A DNA stretch of 64,000 nucleotides, taken from assembly GCA_964543295.1 (NCBI GenBank), contig CAZIXA010000004.1:33344-97343 (forward strand), given 5' to 3'. This DNA is from AE-B3B sp964543295. GTDB lineage: Bacteria > Aerophobota > Aerophobia > Aerophobales > AE-B3A. Shown here piece by piece: positions 47,489 through 55,107 of the stretch. Made by a program: the position numbers and the translations under genes. Under the pieces are notes generated by a model. The model saw only the letters and a list, made by a program, of their open reading frames with translations. It was not told the origin of the DNA and did not search any database. Numbering within the stretch: position 1 is the first letter of the stretch; the number at the start of each line of letters is the position of its first letter.

Positions 47489-47563
47489 TGGAGGCGGCGC
47501 CTGGACTTGAACCAGGAATTAAGGATTTGCAATCCTTGCCCTTAACCATTTGGGTACGCCGCT
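47489..47563 (-). tRNA. tRNA-Cys (GCA)
   Basis: The minus strand gives a cloverleaf with anticodon loop TTGCAAA, anticodon stem AAGGA/TCCTT, T-arm CCTGG-TTCAAGT-CCAGG, discriminator T and encoded CCA. The acceptor pairs six of seven positions; position 1 is A opposite C72, where most tRNA-Cys have G. It lies between the aldolase and the RACo-like gene. Confidence 0.88.
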
Positions 47564-47577
47564 CCCATTCAACTCTC

Positions 47578-48633
47578 TTAAGCTCTTCTGTACTTCTCTT
47601 TTGCCATGATTTGTTTAACTGCTTCTTTCAACTCAAGACCGGTTTTAATAGGAACTCCCCAGAGATTTCTTCCAATGATTCTTCCTTCACCACCTGCTTC
47701 CATTATTATCTCAGTTGAATTCTTTAGAGCAGATTCTGCCTCTCCAGTTATTCTCGGTCCCCCAGAGAAAATCACAAAGGTTCTGGTTCCAGCTCCAACC
47801 ACAATTTCAGCTCTTTTGATATGTTGCTGTTTGGTTAGAAGAGAATCGTAATTTGGCTTCTTTCCTTTTGTTTTCATTTCGCCTTCATAATCCATCAACT
47901 TTTCCTTATCTGGTTCAAGCTCTATGTACTTTGTTGCTTCGGGTATCTTATCACAATACTCCTTTTCTATAAACCCTTCATAATTCTCTCTTTTTTTGGG
48001 TTCTACCACTGAAGGGAACTTTGTTTTAACTATATCCGCTCCCAGCGATTCAGCAGCAGAAACTGCATAGTGACACCACAATAAACTGTCCTTTTTAGTG
48101 AGGTCAGGTACCGGTCCTCTAGGATAACTCCACAAAACCAAAGCTAATCCATTATAGTGAGCCTCATCTCTGATTTTTCCTATTCTTTCTACATCTTCTC
48201 CGGTCTGTTCAGAGCCCAGATAAAAAGATAAACCCACCGCTGCAGCTCCCACTTCTAAAGCATCTTGTACTTGGCCGAACATAGTGTGACGAGGATAATT
48301 TTCTGTATTTGCCTTTCCAGTATAAAAATGACCATCCAGTTTTACCACCAGAGGAACAGAAGGATCGATATCATGTTGATACTTCTGAGCTTGACCTATG
48401 GACAGCACCAAAGCTGAAAAATCACCTTTATTAGCCAATTCTATCACTGACTCTGGCTTGGCTGCTCTTTCCCATTTCCATTGGTGACCAGGTCCGTGTT
48501 CAACTAATTGGTCAAAGGGAAGCCCCAGAAATGTGCCATTACCGGGACCATGTTGGTAAAGCATTCTATCTAACTTCTCTATTACCCCTCTCCCTAAATG
48601 TTTCATCTCGCTAAGTCTTGGCCTATCAAACAT
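47578..48633 (-). CDS. Class I aldolase, archaeal/DhnA type
   Basis: A 351-residue class I aldolase of the FbaB/LacD/DhnA group. Features include FLGLPFDQLVEHGPG at the start, ALVLSIGQAQKY, LVVKLDGHFYTG, AAAVGLSFYLGS, the lysine-bearing GADIVKTKFP and the phosphate-binding end IFSGGPRITGEAE and GGEGRIIGRNLWG. It probably cleaves or makes fructose 1,6-bisphosphate. The ribosome binding site is strong (AAGGAGGTG). tRNA-Cys follows 15 bases downstream on the same strand. Confidence 0.88.
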   Translation of the reverse strand: MFDRPRLSEMKHLGRGVIEKLDRMLYQHGPGNGTFLGLPFDQLVEHGPGHQWKWERAAKPESVIELANKGDFSALVLSIGQAQKYQHDIDPSVPLVVKLDGHFYTGKANTENYPRHTMFGQVQDALEVGAAAVGLSFYLGSEQTGEDVERIGKIRDEAHYNGLALVLWSYPRGPVPDLTKKDSLLWCHYAVSAAESLGADIVKTKFPSVVEPKKRENYEGFIEKEYCDKIPEATKYIELEPDKEKLMDYEGEMKTKGKKPNYDSLLTKQQHIKRAEIVVGAGTRTFVIFSGGPRITGEAESALKNSTEIIMEAGGEGRIIGRNLWGVPIKTGLELKEAVKQIMAKEKYRRA

Positions 48634-48659
48634 TAAAGCACCTCCTTTTTAATTTCAGA

Positions 48660-49148
48660 TTAACAAAATTTCTCAATTACCTGTTTAAAACGATCCATAT
48701 AATAATTAGGTAATTCAGGTATCTCAAAGAACTTTACTTCATCTACCTCATCTCCTGGAGTCAGTTCTCCCTCATCTACTTCAACTAGATATTTAATCAC
48801 TACCATATCTCCATAAATTTCTTTTTCCTCCCGTCTTTCTATCCCAATTAATTTCAGTATTCGGCCAGAGATTCCAGTTTCTTCCTTCAGCTCTCTCAAA
48901 CAGGCTTGTTCTGGAGTTTCTCCAACTTCGATAAAACCTGAAGGAGAGGCCCATCTTCCTTTTTTTGGGGCTATTCCCCTTTTGATCAGTAAAAACTTTT
49001 TATCTTTTATGGCAATGGCCAACACTACCGGTAAAGGATTCCGATAATGAATGAAATCGCAATTGGGACAATATTTTCTTTCCTTTCCTTCAATAAACCC
49101 GGTTTGAAGAGAAGTCCCACAAATCGGACAATAGAGGTATTTTCTCAT
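48660..49148 (-). CDS. NUDIX hydrolase with zinc ribbon
   Basis: A 162-residue protein with an N-terminal zinc ribbon (YCPICGTSL ... KYCPNCDF) and a NUDIX box (GFIEVGETPEQACLRELKEETGI, residues spaced as GX5EX7REUXEEXGU). This is the NudC-like or ADP-ribose-pyrophosphatase architecture; the substrate cannot be fixed. The ATG at 49148 follows GAGGAGG. Upstream in-frame codons belong to the repeated segment 49167-49252. Confidence 0.88.
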   Translation of the reverse strand: MRKYLYCPICGTSLQTGFIEGKERKYCPNCDFIHYRNPLPVVLAIAIKDKKFLLIKRGIAPKKGRWASPSGFIEVGETPEQACLRELKEETGISGRILKLIGIERREEKEIYGDMVVIKYLVEVDEGELTPGDEVDEVKFFEIPELPNYYMDRFKQVIEKFC

Positions 49149-49166
49149 TAATTCCTCCTCTTTACT

Positions 49167-49252
49167 TTTAAAAAAATACTTTATTTTCTCTGAAAGTTGT
49201 CCAAAAAGCAGATTTCCCGTTATCAAACTTACAAATGTGTCTTTCCTATAAC
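49167..49252. repeat. Coding-derived repeat, copy B
   Basis: This is the partner of 43808-43893. Its frame runs directly into the NUDIX gene, giving an in-frame N-terminal extension (GNLLFGQLSEKIKYFFKSKE) that is probably not translated as part of the enzyme. Confidence 0.7.
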
Positions 49253-49336
49253 ATATTATATCTTCTGAGTTCTTCTAATCCCAAGCTCAAAAAGCTATTT
49301 ATATAGTAACAAAACATTTCAAAGGTCAGAGCAAAC

Positions 49337-49882
49337 TCACTCACTGTATTTTCTAAAATTTAAAACATAAGTATTTATATGTCTGTCCTCGTGAATAAGT
49401 GTTTTAAAATATTTTCTCTTAAAGTGAAAATTGGACTGTTCTATTTCCTTTTTAATCTCCTCCAGTTCCATGTGCTCTGGATAAACTGAAAGTAGACCCC
49501 CAGATTTTAAAACTCTATAAACTTCTTTTAATAATTTTTTTCTTTCACTCAGTGAAAAATAGTAAGAATGCAAAACATCATAAAGCATGACCACGTCAAA
49601 GGATCTATCGTGCAGGGGAATTTTTAGCTTCCCCGATGTTTCCATTGTTTTTATATTGTCCAATCCATCTGATTTAGCTTTGCTTATAAGTTCATTAAGC
49701 TTAATTCTGCTTTTATCCAGGGCAAAAACTTTTCCCCTCTTCCCGATTATTTTTGCAGCAGCCAAAGAATAAGTTCCTGCACCACATCCAAAATCTAAAA
49801 TAATATGGCCCTCTTTGATGCCAACCTCTTTCAAAACTTTTTCCCCTTCTTCTTTAAACCATTTTTCTACATCAGTTTCCAT
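49337..49882 (-). CDS. Class I SAM-dependent methyltransferase
   Basis: A 181-residue methyltransferase with motif I IILDFGCGAGTYSLAAAKI, VFALDKS, DRSFDVVMLYDVLH and the LKSGGLLSVYPEH strand. It resembles other small UbiE-like enzymes. It is the third such gene in the accessory region; the three are not close copies of each other. Substrate unknown. Confidence 0.85.
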   Translation of the reverse strand: METDVEKWFKEEGEKVLKEVGIKEGHIILDFGCGAGTYSLAAAKIIGKRGKVFALDKSRIKLNELISKAKSDGLDNIKTMETSGKLKIPLHDRSFDVVMLYDVLHSYYFSLSERKKLLKEVYRVLKSGGLLSVYPEHMELEEIKKEIEQSNFHFKRKYFKTLIHEDRHINTYVLNFRKYSE

Positions 49883-49904
49883 TTTTTATCTTGCCTCTTT
49901 TTCT

Positions 49905-50117
49905 CCATGATGCACTCTAAAAGAAGATTTTTGAATCTATCCAGAGATATCTTACAAGTTGTTTTTCCAGTTCAGTTTGTTTTTCGTGCAGCCCTGGCGC
50001 GGTAAAAAGGATTTTATCAGCATTTTAAAAATTAGTATCTTTCAGGTAGTTTAACTCCCTACGTAGGGTTCCACAGGATACAATTGCGTAACCTTTAAAT
50101 GATGTCTGATTTACCAT
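49905..50117 (-). pseudogene. Internally deleted DUF1638 gene
   Basis: ATG at 50117 reads MVNQTSFKGYAIVSCGTLRR, matching the intact DUF1638 start, with one stop after KDTNF. After LEKQLVR the sequence jumps directly to ISLDRFKNLLLEC-like codons in another frame, which lie about 145 residues later in the intact protein. The middle of the gene is deleted. Confidence 0.82.
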
Positions 50118-50243
50118 AATATTACCACCTTTTTTTACCTCTCATCCAGTTAATTAGCTGTTTTATTTCTCCTGTATCTTTTTATCAGAGACCTTTGAGT
50201 GTAATTATAGCATAACCGTATCAGCTTCATTTTAGAGAATTAG

Positions 50244-50342
50244 CTATTTGCCAATAACTACTTCTTTTTTCTCATCCTGTACCTTGTAGTGTGCCAGAGA
50301 ACTATCTTTTCCTCCGGCCCATGAGACCGCCACTTTACTCAT
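50244..50342 (-). pseudogene. Truncated ATP-pyrophosphatase (MJ0570-like)
   Basis: ATG at 50342, after GGGGAGG, reads MSKVAVSWAGGKDSSLAHYK, the N-terminus and SGGKDS-type PP-motif of diphthine-ammonia-ligase-like enzymes. After about 20 residues it jumps to EKKEVVIGK and stops, so nearly all of the gene is missing. The rest of 50118-50423 has no gene. Confidence 0.6.
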
Positions 50343-50423
50343 TTTCCTCCCCTGTGTCTTTCTTTACCCAAATACGTGCCATACACATTTTAGATGCCGC
50401 CTCCTTTTGCAAAGACTTTACTT

Positions 50424-51110
50424 TTATTCAATAGTGAGCGGGCTAACCTCTAGCTCCCGGGGTCTTGTCATCTTATTCCAATCATGGGGTGCTCTTACTT
50501 TTTTTAACTTGTCCAGCTCACCTAATTTTTTTAGCCGTTCATAAATCAATATCCAGGCACAATCTCGCTCAGGATCTGCCTCACACTTGCCATCCTGGGA
50601 TCCTCCACAAGGACCATTTAAAAGTCCTTTAGCGCACTGGGTCAGTGGGCAAATGCCGGCGGTTCTGCCTAATTCACATTCTCCACATTGCTGACATTTT
50701 TCTTTAAATAAGGTAGGGCCTCCACCCATATGCCCCATAGGATTGGTTCCCGGATAAATAGGTTTTACAAGATTATACTCTTCCTCTAATATAAATTCTC
50801 GCACAACTTGGAGTCCATCACCGCAGCTTAGCATTAAGATAGCATCGCATTTCTCGATTTCCTGCCGATATTCACTTAAACGTTTTTTGCTCCAGGGAGC
50901 ATAACAGGTGAACTCACCAAATGGCGGGGTAATAGCAGCTAGTATTTCTTTCCCCTTTTTTGACAAAGTATTTGCCATTTTCTTTACCTCCTCCTCACCA
51001 CCAGTATGGAAAATCGTGGCACAACCACCACAGCCAACGATGACGATTTTCTTTTTCCCTTCAAGGTATTCCAGAATCTCCTCAAGTGGTTTTTGCACCT
51101 GTCCAATCAT
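50424..51110 (-). CDS. metV: MetV-type methylene-THF reductase C-terminal domain protein
   Basis: A 228-residue protein of the zinc/iron-sulfur MTHFR C-terminal family. The start holds IVIVGCGGCATIFHTGGE; the C-terminal half has KCQQCGECELGRTAGICPLTQCAKGLLNGPCGG in part and CEADPERDCAWILIYERL. MetV partners MetF in the methyl branch of the Wood-Ljungdahl pathway in acetogens. metF is not adjacent. The ribosome binding site is good (AAGGAGAG). Confidence 0.88.
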   Translation of the reverse strand: MIGQVQKPLEEILEYLEGKKKIVIVGCGGCATIFHTGGEEEVKKMANTLSKKGKEILAAITPPFGEFTCYAPWSKKRLSEYRQEIEKCDAILMLSCGDGLQVVREFILEEEYNLVKPIYPGTNPMGHMGGGPTLFKEKCQQCGECELGRTAGICPLTQCAKGLLNGPCGGSQDGKCEADPERDCAWILIYERLKKLGELDKLKKVRAPHDWNKMTRPRELEVSPLTIE

Positions 51111-51345
51111 ATTATTCTCTCCTTATCTATATTTATCAAGACTATTGGAACTGTTTTTAACTGTTACCTGAAAAACAAAGTATGCAATCAAAATATGTTT
51201 TCATTTCGAGAAATTGATGTAACCGCTCCTTACAAATCAGTAAAGAACGTTCTTTGTTTAAGAGTGAAAAAGAGCAGTTGATGCTTATCATAAAATTTCC
51301 ATAAATGACCTTAATTAAGGATCCATAAAGCCCCCTGCGAGGAGA

Positions 51346-51468
51346 GTTGAACTTCGTATTGCCCCTGATGAGGAAACAGAAATAGCAGAGATTAGAACTT
51401 GGTATAAGGATACACTTACCGATGTATACCAAGTTAAAAACTTTAATTTCCCGTTAGTGAAATTTTAA
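51346..51468 (+). pseudogene. Unrecognised plus-strand gene tail
   Basis: A plus-strand frame of 40 codons, VELRIAPDEETEIAEIRTWY and onward, ends FNFPLVKF and a stop. Composition is protein-like, but there is no start codon or ribosome binding site. It may be the 3' end of a lost gene. I do not recognise it. Confidence 0.25.
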
Positions 51469-51475
51469 GATTTAG

Positions 51476-51583
51476 CTAACAGCTCTCTTGGTGGTTGAGT
51501 TTTTCGCTGGTGACTCCTGTAGCAGCCCCAAAAGCAGTAAAGGGAGCATGTCTTTTAAGCTCTTTTGCTATTTGTGTAAACAT
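51476..51583 (-). pseudogene. Short 35-codon relic
   Basis: ATG at 51583, with AGAGG upstream, reads MFTQIAKELKRHAPFTAFGA, then stops after 35 codons. The start looks like a membrane-protein N-terminus before the first hydrophobic helix, which is missing. An internal deletion like those of neighbouring relics is likely. Family not recognised. Confidence 0.35.
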
Positions 51584-51700
51584 TTTTAACCTCTTTTCTC
51601 ATTTTTTGCTTGCGCTCTCAACGCAGTCCCTCTGTGCAATTCGCCGGCGCTTAGCTCGTGGGATATCTATTTAAGAACTTCTCATCCGAGATGATGTTAC

Positions 51701-51788
51701 TTAATAAGGACACCTATCAAAATGCCTGCTTATCTCAGCTTCCAGGCCGCCGTTACTTTCCACCGCCACCCCTACCCGCAACTTTTTA
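51701..51788 (-). pseudogene. NifX-like N-terminal fragment
   Basis: The minus strand reads KKLRVGVAVESNGGLEAEI then SRHFDRCPY and a stop. This is the N-terminus of the dinitrogenase iron-molybdenum-cofactor-binding (NifX/NafY) family, with its usual HFGRCPYF-like block. Only about 28 residues remain. Confidence 0.6.
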
Positions 51789-51794
51789 TCCTTA

Positions 51795-51811
51795 TTGAGA
51801 ATTATTCTCAA
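51795..51811 (-). promoter_or_regulatory. Fur-box-like palindrome
   Basis: TTGAGAATTATTCTCAA is a near-perfect inverted repeat that fits the 7-1-7 Fur pattern (TGAxAATnATTxTCA). It lies directly upstream of the NifX-like relic and downstream of the second Fur relic. Confidence 0.55.
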
Positions 51812-51826
51812 TTAAAGAGAAAAAAA

Positions 51827-51992
51827 TTATTGGTACTTCTCACACAATCCGTGAAAATGAATCTCATGGGAATTTATTTTGAATTAGTGTTTTTTTGAGA
51901 GCTCGGTCTCTAACCCTTTGACAAACTCGGGGCAAGGTTAACCTAAAACCTGCATTTCTGAATCTGTCACAGAGCCAAGGAGGACCAACCAT
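51827..51992 (-). pseudogene. fur: Internally deleted Fur-family gene, copy 2
   Basis: It has the same structure and deletion point as copy 1. ATG at 51992 reads MVGPPWLCDRFRNAGFRLTL, then the C-terminus follows in another frame (EFVKGLETELSKKH, stop, FKINSHEIHFHGLCEKYQ). This copy is more decayed: there is a stop within the C-terminal part and the second CxxC cysteine is Tyr. The 13-kb-distant copy keeps CERC. Confidence 0.8.
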
Positions 51993-52013
51993 ATTTGTAT
52001 CCTCTTAGATATC

Positions 52014-52061
52014 TGATAATGATTTTCATTGTTATTATAATCAATATTCAAAATTTGTCAA
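52014..52061 (-). promoter_or_regulatory. Sigma-70 promoter with Fur box, copy 2
   Basis: Minus-strand TTGACA (52056-52061) and TATAAT (52034-52039), spacer 16, with the same Fur-like GATAATGATTTTCATTGTTAT from 52015. The site is unchanged from copy 1 although the gene behind it has decayed. Confidence 0.7.
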
Positions 52062-52167
52062 CCCCTGGAATTAAATCTGGAATTAAATCGACATGTGACC
52101 GAAATTGGTATAACACTTCCTGATGAAATAAAAACGCCGAGTAGAAAGGGACGATAGGGGGGCTTAG

Positions 52168-53463
52168 CTATCTTACCCTAACTAGATGAACAGAACAGGA
52201 GATACAAGGATCGTAAGCTCTGGCGACCATTTCTAATTTTGCTTGGAGACTCTTCTCTGGCTCATTAACCAGACGCTCGGCCGAGGCTCGGAAATCTTTC
52301 TCTACATTGGCTAAGTTTTGAGCGGTGGGGGTGATAACATCAGCTTTGGTTACTCTTCCTTCCTTATTGAAAGTGTAGCTATGATAAAGTGTTCCTCGGG
52401 GGGCCTCAGCAGCGGCCGTCCCCTGACCAGCTTTGGGTTTAATCTTAACCGGTTTCTCGTCCTTTATCCCTTTTTCAACTAGCTCATCAATTATTTGGAT
52501 AGATCTTTTTATAGAGTAGACTATTTCAATGGCCTGGGCGGTATTATTGTGAAGTATATTTTCAGTAGGTGAATCGAGGCCTAATTTTTCTTCAGCTTTT
52601 TTAGCTTCGAAATTTAATTTGTGACCATTGAGCATTACTCTGGCCAGAGCACCAACCATAAATGACCTGCCTTTAAAATGGCTGTGTTTAGCATGGGAAT
52701 GAGGAACAACTGTTTCATTGCAAACTTCTTTATATGATTTAATCTCCCTTGACTCTCGGCTGGAAAAAATAATTTTATCTCCAAAAAGGCTATATTCTTG
52801 GGCTGAAGAACTTAATGCTGCATAGACAGTAGGAGATTGGGAAAAATTTGGAATTTCTAAACTAGCCATAAACTCAATGGCGGTCAGAGCCCCTTCCAGT
52901 CCTCTTATTAGCTCTTCTTTCAGTCTGAGGAGAGTTTCCTTAGTAGGTATCTTGCCGAACCCACCCAGAATAGCATTGAGTGGATGGACAGCTCGACCTC
53001 CGATGGTTTCCTGAATAGTATTACCCAGCTTTTTCAATTCTAGCCCTCTCTTCACTTCCTGAGGATGATCACTGACTAAGGTAAAAGCCCCGCTGTAGCC
53101 AAGAAAGTCCGGAAGAGCTAAACAAAATAAATGCAAGGCATGACTCTCAATATTTCCTCCCTGAACTAGAAGGTCCCTCAACAACTCTGTCTGCGAACTA
53201 ACTTTGGTATCAAAAGCATCCTCTATCGCCATCAAGGAAGTTATAGTGTGGACAGCAGAGCATATAGCACAGATACGTGACAGTATGGGCGGTACTTCAT
53301 TATATGATCTTCCCACCACTAAAGCTTCTAGGAATCTAGTTCCTTCAAAGATATCCATCTCAACCCTGACTACTTTTCCATCTTCAATGGCCACGTTAAT
53401 TCCTCCGTGACCTTCAACTCTACATAAATGATCAACCACGACTGATTTTTGCATTTTCTTCAC
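52168..53463 (-). CDS. hydA: [NiFe] hydrogenase large subunit, group 3b type
   Basis: A 431-residue catalytic subunit. Nickel ligands are the N-terminal RICAIC and C-terminal DPCISC pairs, the latter followed by SVH. A five-residue tail (LVRVR) after the His would be removed on maturation. Short length and the partner genes place it with cytoplasmic NAD(P)-linked or sulfhydrogenases (HydA of Pyrococcus). It is last in hydBGDA and overlaps hydD by 4 bases. Its expression is expected from the sigma-54 promoter at 58077. Confidence 0.92.
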   Translation of the reverse strand: MKKMQKSVVVDHLCRVEGHGGINVAIEDGKVVRVEMDIFEGTRFLEALVVGRSYNEVPPILSRICAICSAVHTITSLMAIEDAFDTKVSSQTELLRDLLVQGGNIESHALHLFCLALPDFLGYSGAFTLVSDHPQEVKRGLELKKLGNTIQETIGGRAVHPLNAILGGFGKIPTKETLLRLKEELIRGLEGALTAIEFMASLEIPNFSQSPTVYAALSSSAQEYSLFGDKIIFSSRESREIKSYKEVCNETVVPHSHAKHSHFKGRSFMVGALARVMLNGHKLNFEAKKAEEKLGLDSPTENILHNNTAQAIEIVYSIKRSIQIIDELVEKGIKDEKPVKIKPKAGQGTAAAEAPRGTLYHSYTFNKEGRVTKADVITPTAQNLANVEKDFRASAERLVNEPEKSLQAKLEMVARAYDPCISCSVHLVRVR

Positions 53464-54227
53464 CTTTTAGCGAAATGGGTTTGCAGAACTTCGGCCGGGG
53501 CAGCAAAAGTACGCAATTGATTGTGTATATCTCCTAGAGTGAATCCCTTTTCTTTTAATATTTCTACCTCAGAGGCGATATTAGCCTCTTCCACCGGACC
53601 TCGACAGCCGCTGCATGGTATGCCATAGCTCAGGCAGCGTGCATTACAGCCAGCAACGGTTATCGGTCCCAGACAAAGCTCGCCTTTCTCTAATAAGAGA
53701 CAGGTATTCTCGTTCATCTTGCACTCGGTGCAGATAGCATATTTTGGCAGAACCGGGATGTCTCCATGAACCAGAGCCCCAACCGCCTGCAGAAATTGCT
53801 CCTTCTCTATAGGACAGCCGGAGATGGAAAAATCAACCTTTACGAAACTATGAAGTGGTTGAGCAGGGAAGCTCTTAAATATCTGCCCTCGAGGGCCGTA
53901 AACCTCATCCTTCAACCTCTGACGTGAGACCTCATTCTTCATAGCCGCCACCCCTCCCCAGACGGCGCAGGTGCCCAGGGCGATAAGAAGCCTTGATCTT
54001 TTTCTAATTTCCTTCAGCCACACCTCTTCCTCGGGTTGAGTCACTGCTCCTTCCACAAAGGCTATGTCCAGATCACATTTTTCGTCATTTTTGCTGATGG
54101 CAGTGTGGAATGATCTAATATCCAGTACTTTAAGAATATCCATCAACTGATCCTCGCAGTTGAGTATTACTATTTGCTCACCGGCACACCCGGTCATTCC
54201 GAATACACCAACCTTTGGTTTCGCCAT
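53460..54227 (-). CDS. hydD: [NiFe] hydrogenase small subunit, group 3b type
   Basis: A 255-residue electron-transfer subunit with no signal peptide. The proximal-cluster region reads GMTGCAGEQIVIL: Cys14 is kept, but the second position of the usual CxxC is Glu17. The other two proximal cysteines are present (GTCAVWGG and SGCPI). Further cysteines toward the C-terminus (CTECKMNENTC, CNARC, CSGC) bind two more clusters. Carboxylate ligands at this position are known from some oxygen-tolerant hydrogenases (Asp). It pairs with the large subunit. Confidence 0.9.
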   Translation of the reverse strand: MAKPKVGVFGMTGCAGEQIVILNCEDQLMDILKVLDIRSFHTAISKNDEKCDLDIAFVEGAVTQPEEEVWLKEIRKRSRLLIALGTCAVWGGVAAMKNEVSRQRLKDEVYGPRGQIFKSFPAQPLHSFVKVDFSISGCPIEKEQFLQAVGALVHGDIPVLPKYAICTECKMNENTCLLLEKGELCLGPITVAGCNARCLSYGIPCSGCRGPVEEANIASEVEILKEKGFTLGDIHNQLRTFAAPAEVLQTHFAKR

Positions 54228-54240
54228 AACTTTTCCCCCT

Positions 54241-55107
54241 TTATATCATCTCTGGTAAATTAATGGCATCCCAGTAGGTAAATATAGGTCCATCAATACA
54301 GGTATATTTATAGCCGATGCTACAGTGACCACATTTACCCACGCCGCATTTCATTCTTCTCTCAAGAGACATCAGTATTCTATCTTTGGAAAAATTTCTC
54401 TCTAAAAGCTTTCTTAAAACAAACTTATACATAATGGGTGGTCCACACACGGTAGCATATGTTATCTCAGGATCAACCTCAACCGCATCAAATAGCTTGG
54501 TCACTACTCCCACTTGAGCTGGCCAGATTCCTTCTTCATCTTTGTCCACGGTGAGAAGACATTTCATATCCGTTCGGTCCAGAAGACTCAATAGCTCATA
54601 CTTAAAGAGCATTTCCTCAGAAATTTTTGCTCCAAACATAAGTATAATCTCTTTGAATTTAGAACGATTATCCAGAGCATACCATAAAAGAGATCTTAAA
54701 GGAGCTATACCCATACCACCAGCGATAATTAAGAGGTTATTTTTCTCCATTTCTGCCACCGGAAACCCATTACCATAAGGTCCTCTTAAACCGACCAGAG
54801 AATTTAGAGGAAGTCTAAACAGAGCCTCTGTCACGCGGCCGATTTTCCTTACGCATAGGTCAATTACTCCTGGGCGTGTAGGGGAAGAAGATATAGAAAT
54901 AGGAACTTCCCCCGTCCCAATAACGCTTAATTCAACAAACTGACCTGGCCTGTAGGTAAAGCTCCGCCTCGTTTCAGGATCCTCGAATCTGAGTTGAAAG
55001 AGCCGATGATCCTCAATCTGAGGAAGAATTCGAACAATTCTGGCCAAGGATGGTTGATAAATATTGTCCGCACCACTTGTTGAAGGATGGTTACTCATAA
55101 CTGGCAC
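54241..55107 (-). CDS. hydG: Hydrogenase gamma subunit, FAD/NAD(P)-binding
   Basis: A 288-residue flavoprotein of the ferredoxin-NADP reductase fold. FAD region: FTYRPGQFVELSV and PISISSSP. NAD(P) region: LIIAGGMGIAPLRSLL and TVCGPPIMYKFVLRKL. C-terminal cysteines CGVGKCGHCSIG ... C bind a [2Fe-2S] cluster, as in sulfhydrogenase gamma and dihydroorotate dehydrogenase PyrK. It passes electrons between NAD(P)H and the iron-sulfur chain. It overlaps hydB by 17 bases. Confidence 0.92.
   Translation of the reverse strand: MPVMSNHPSTSGADNIYQPSLARIVRILPQIEDHRLFQLRFEDPETRRSFTYRPGQFVELSVIGTGEVPISISSSPTRPGVIDLCVRKIGRVTEALFRLPLNSLVGLRGPYGNGFPVAEMEKNNLLIIAGGMGIAPLRSLLWYALDNRSKFKEIILMFGAKISEEMLFKYELLSLLDRTDMKCLLTVDKDEEGIWPAQVGVVTKLFDAVEVDPEITYATVCGPPIMYKFVLRKLLERNFSKDRILMSLERRMKCGVGKCGHCSIGYKYTCIDGPIFTYWDAINLPEMI

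Larger units (their letters stand above)
51819..52066 (-). repeat. Duplicated segment, copy 2
   Basis: Partner of 38833-39081. It covers the promoter, Fur box, start and deleted Fur gene. The sequences part at both ends: copy 1 continues to a DUF5320-like tail and copy 2 to the NifX-like relic. Confidence 0.85.

Noticed and set aside
47360..47545. Plus-strand frame ending RRRLDLNQELRICNPCP
   Set aside because: This end is the complement of the tRNA-Cys gene, a common false protein match.
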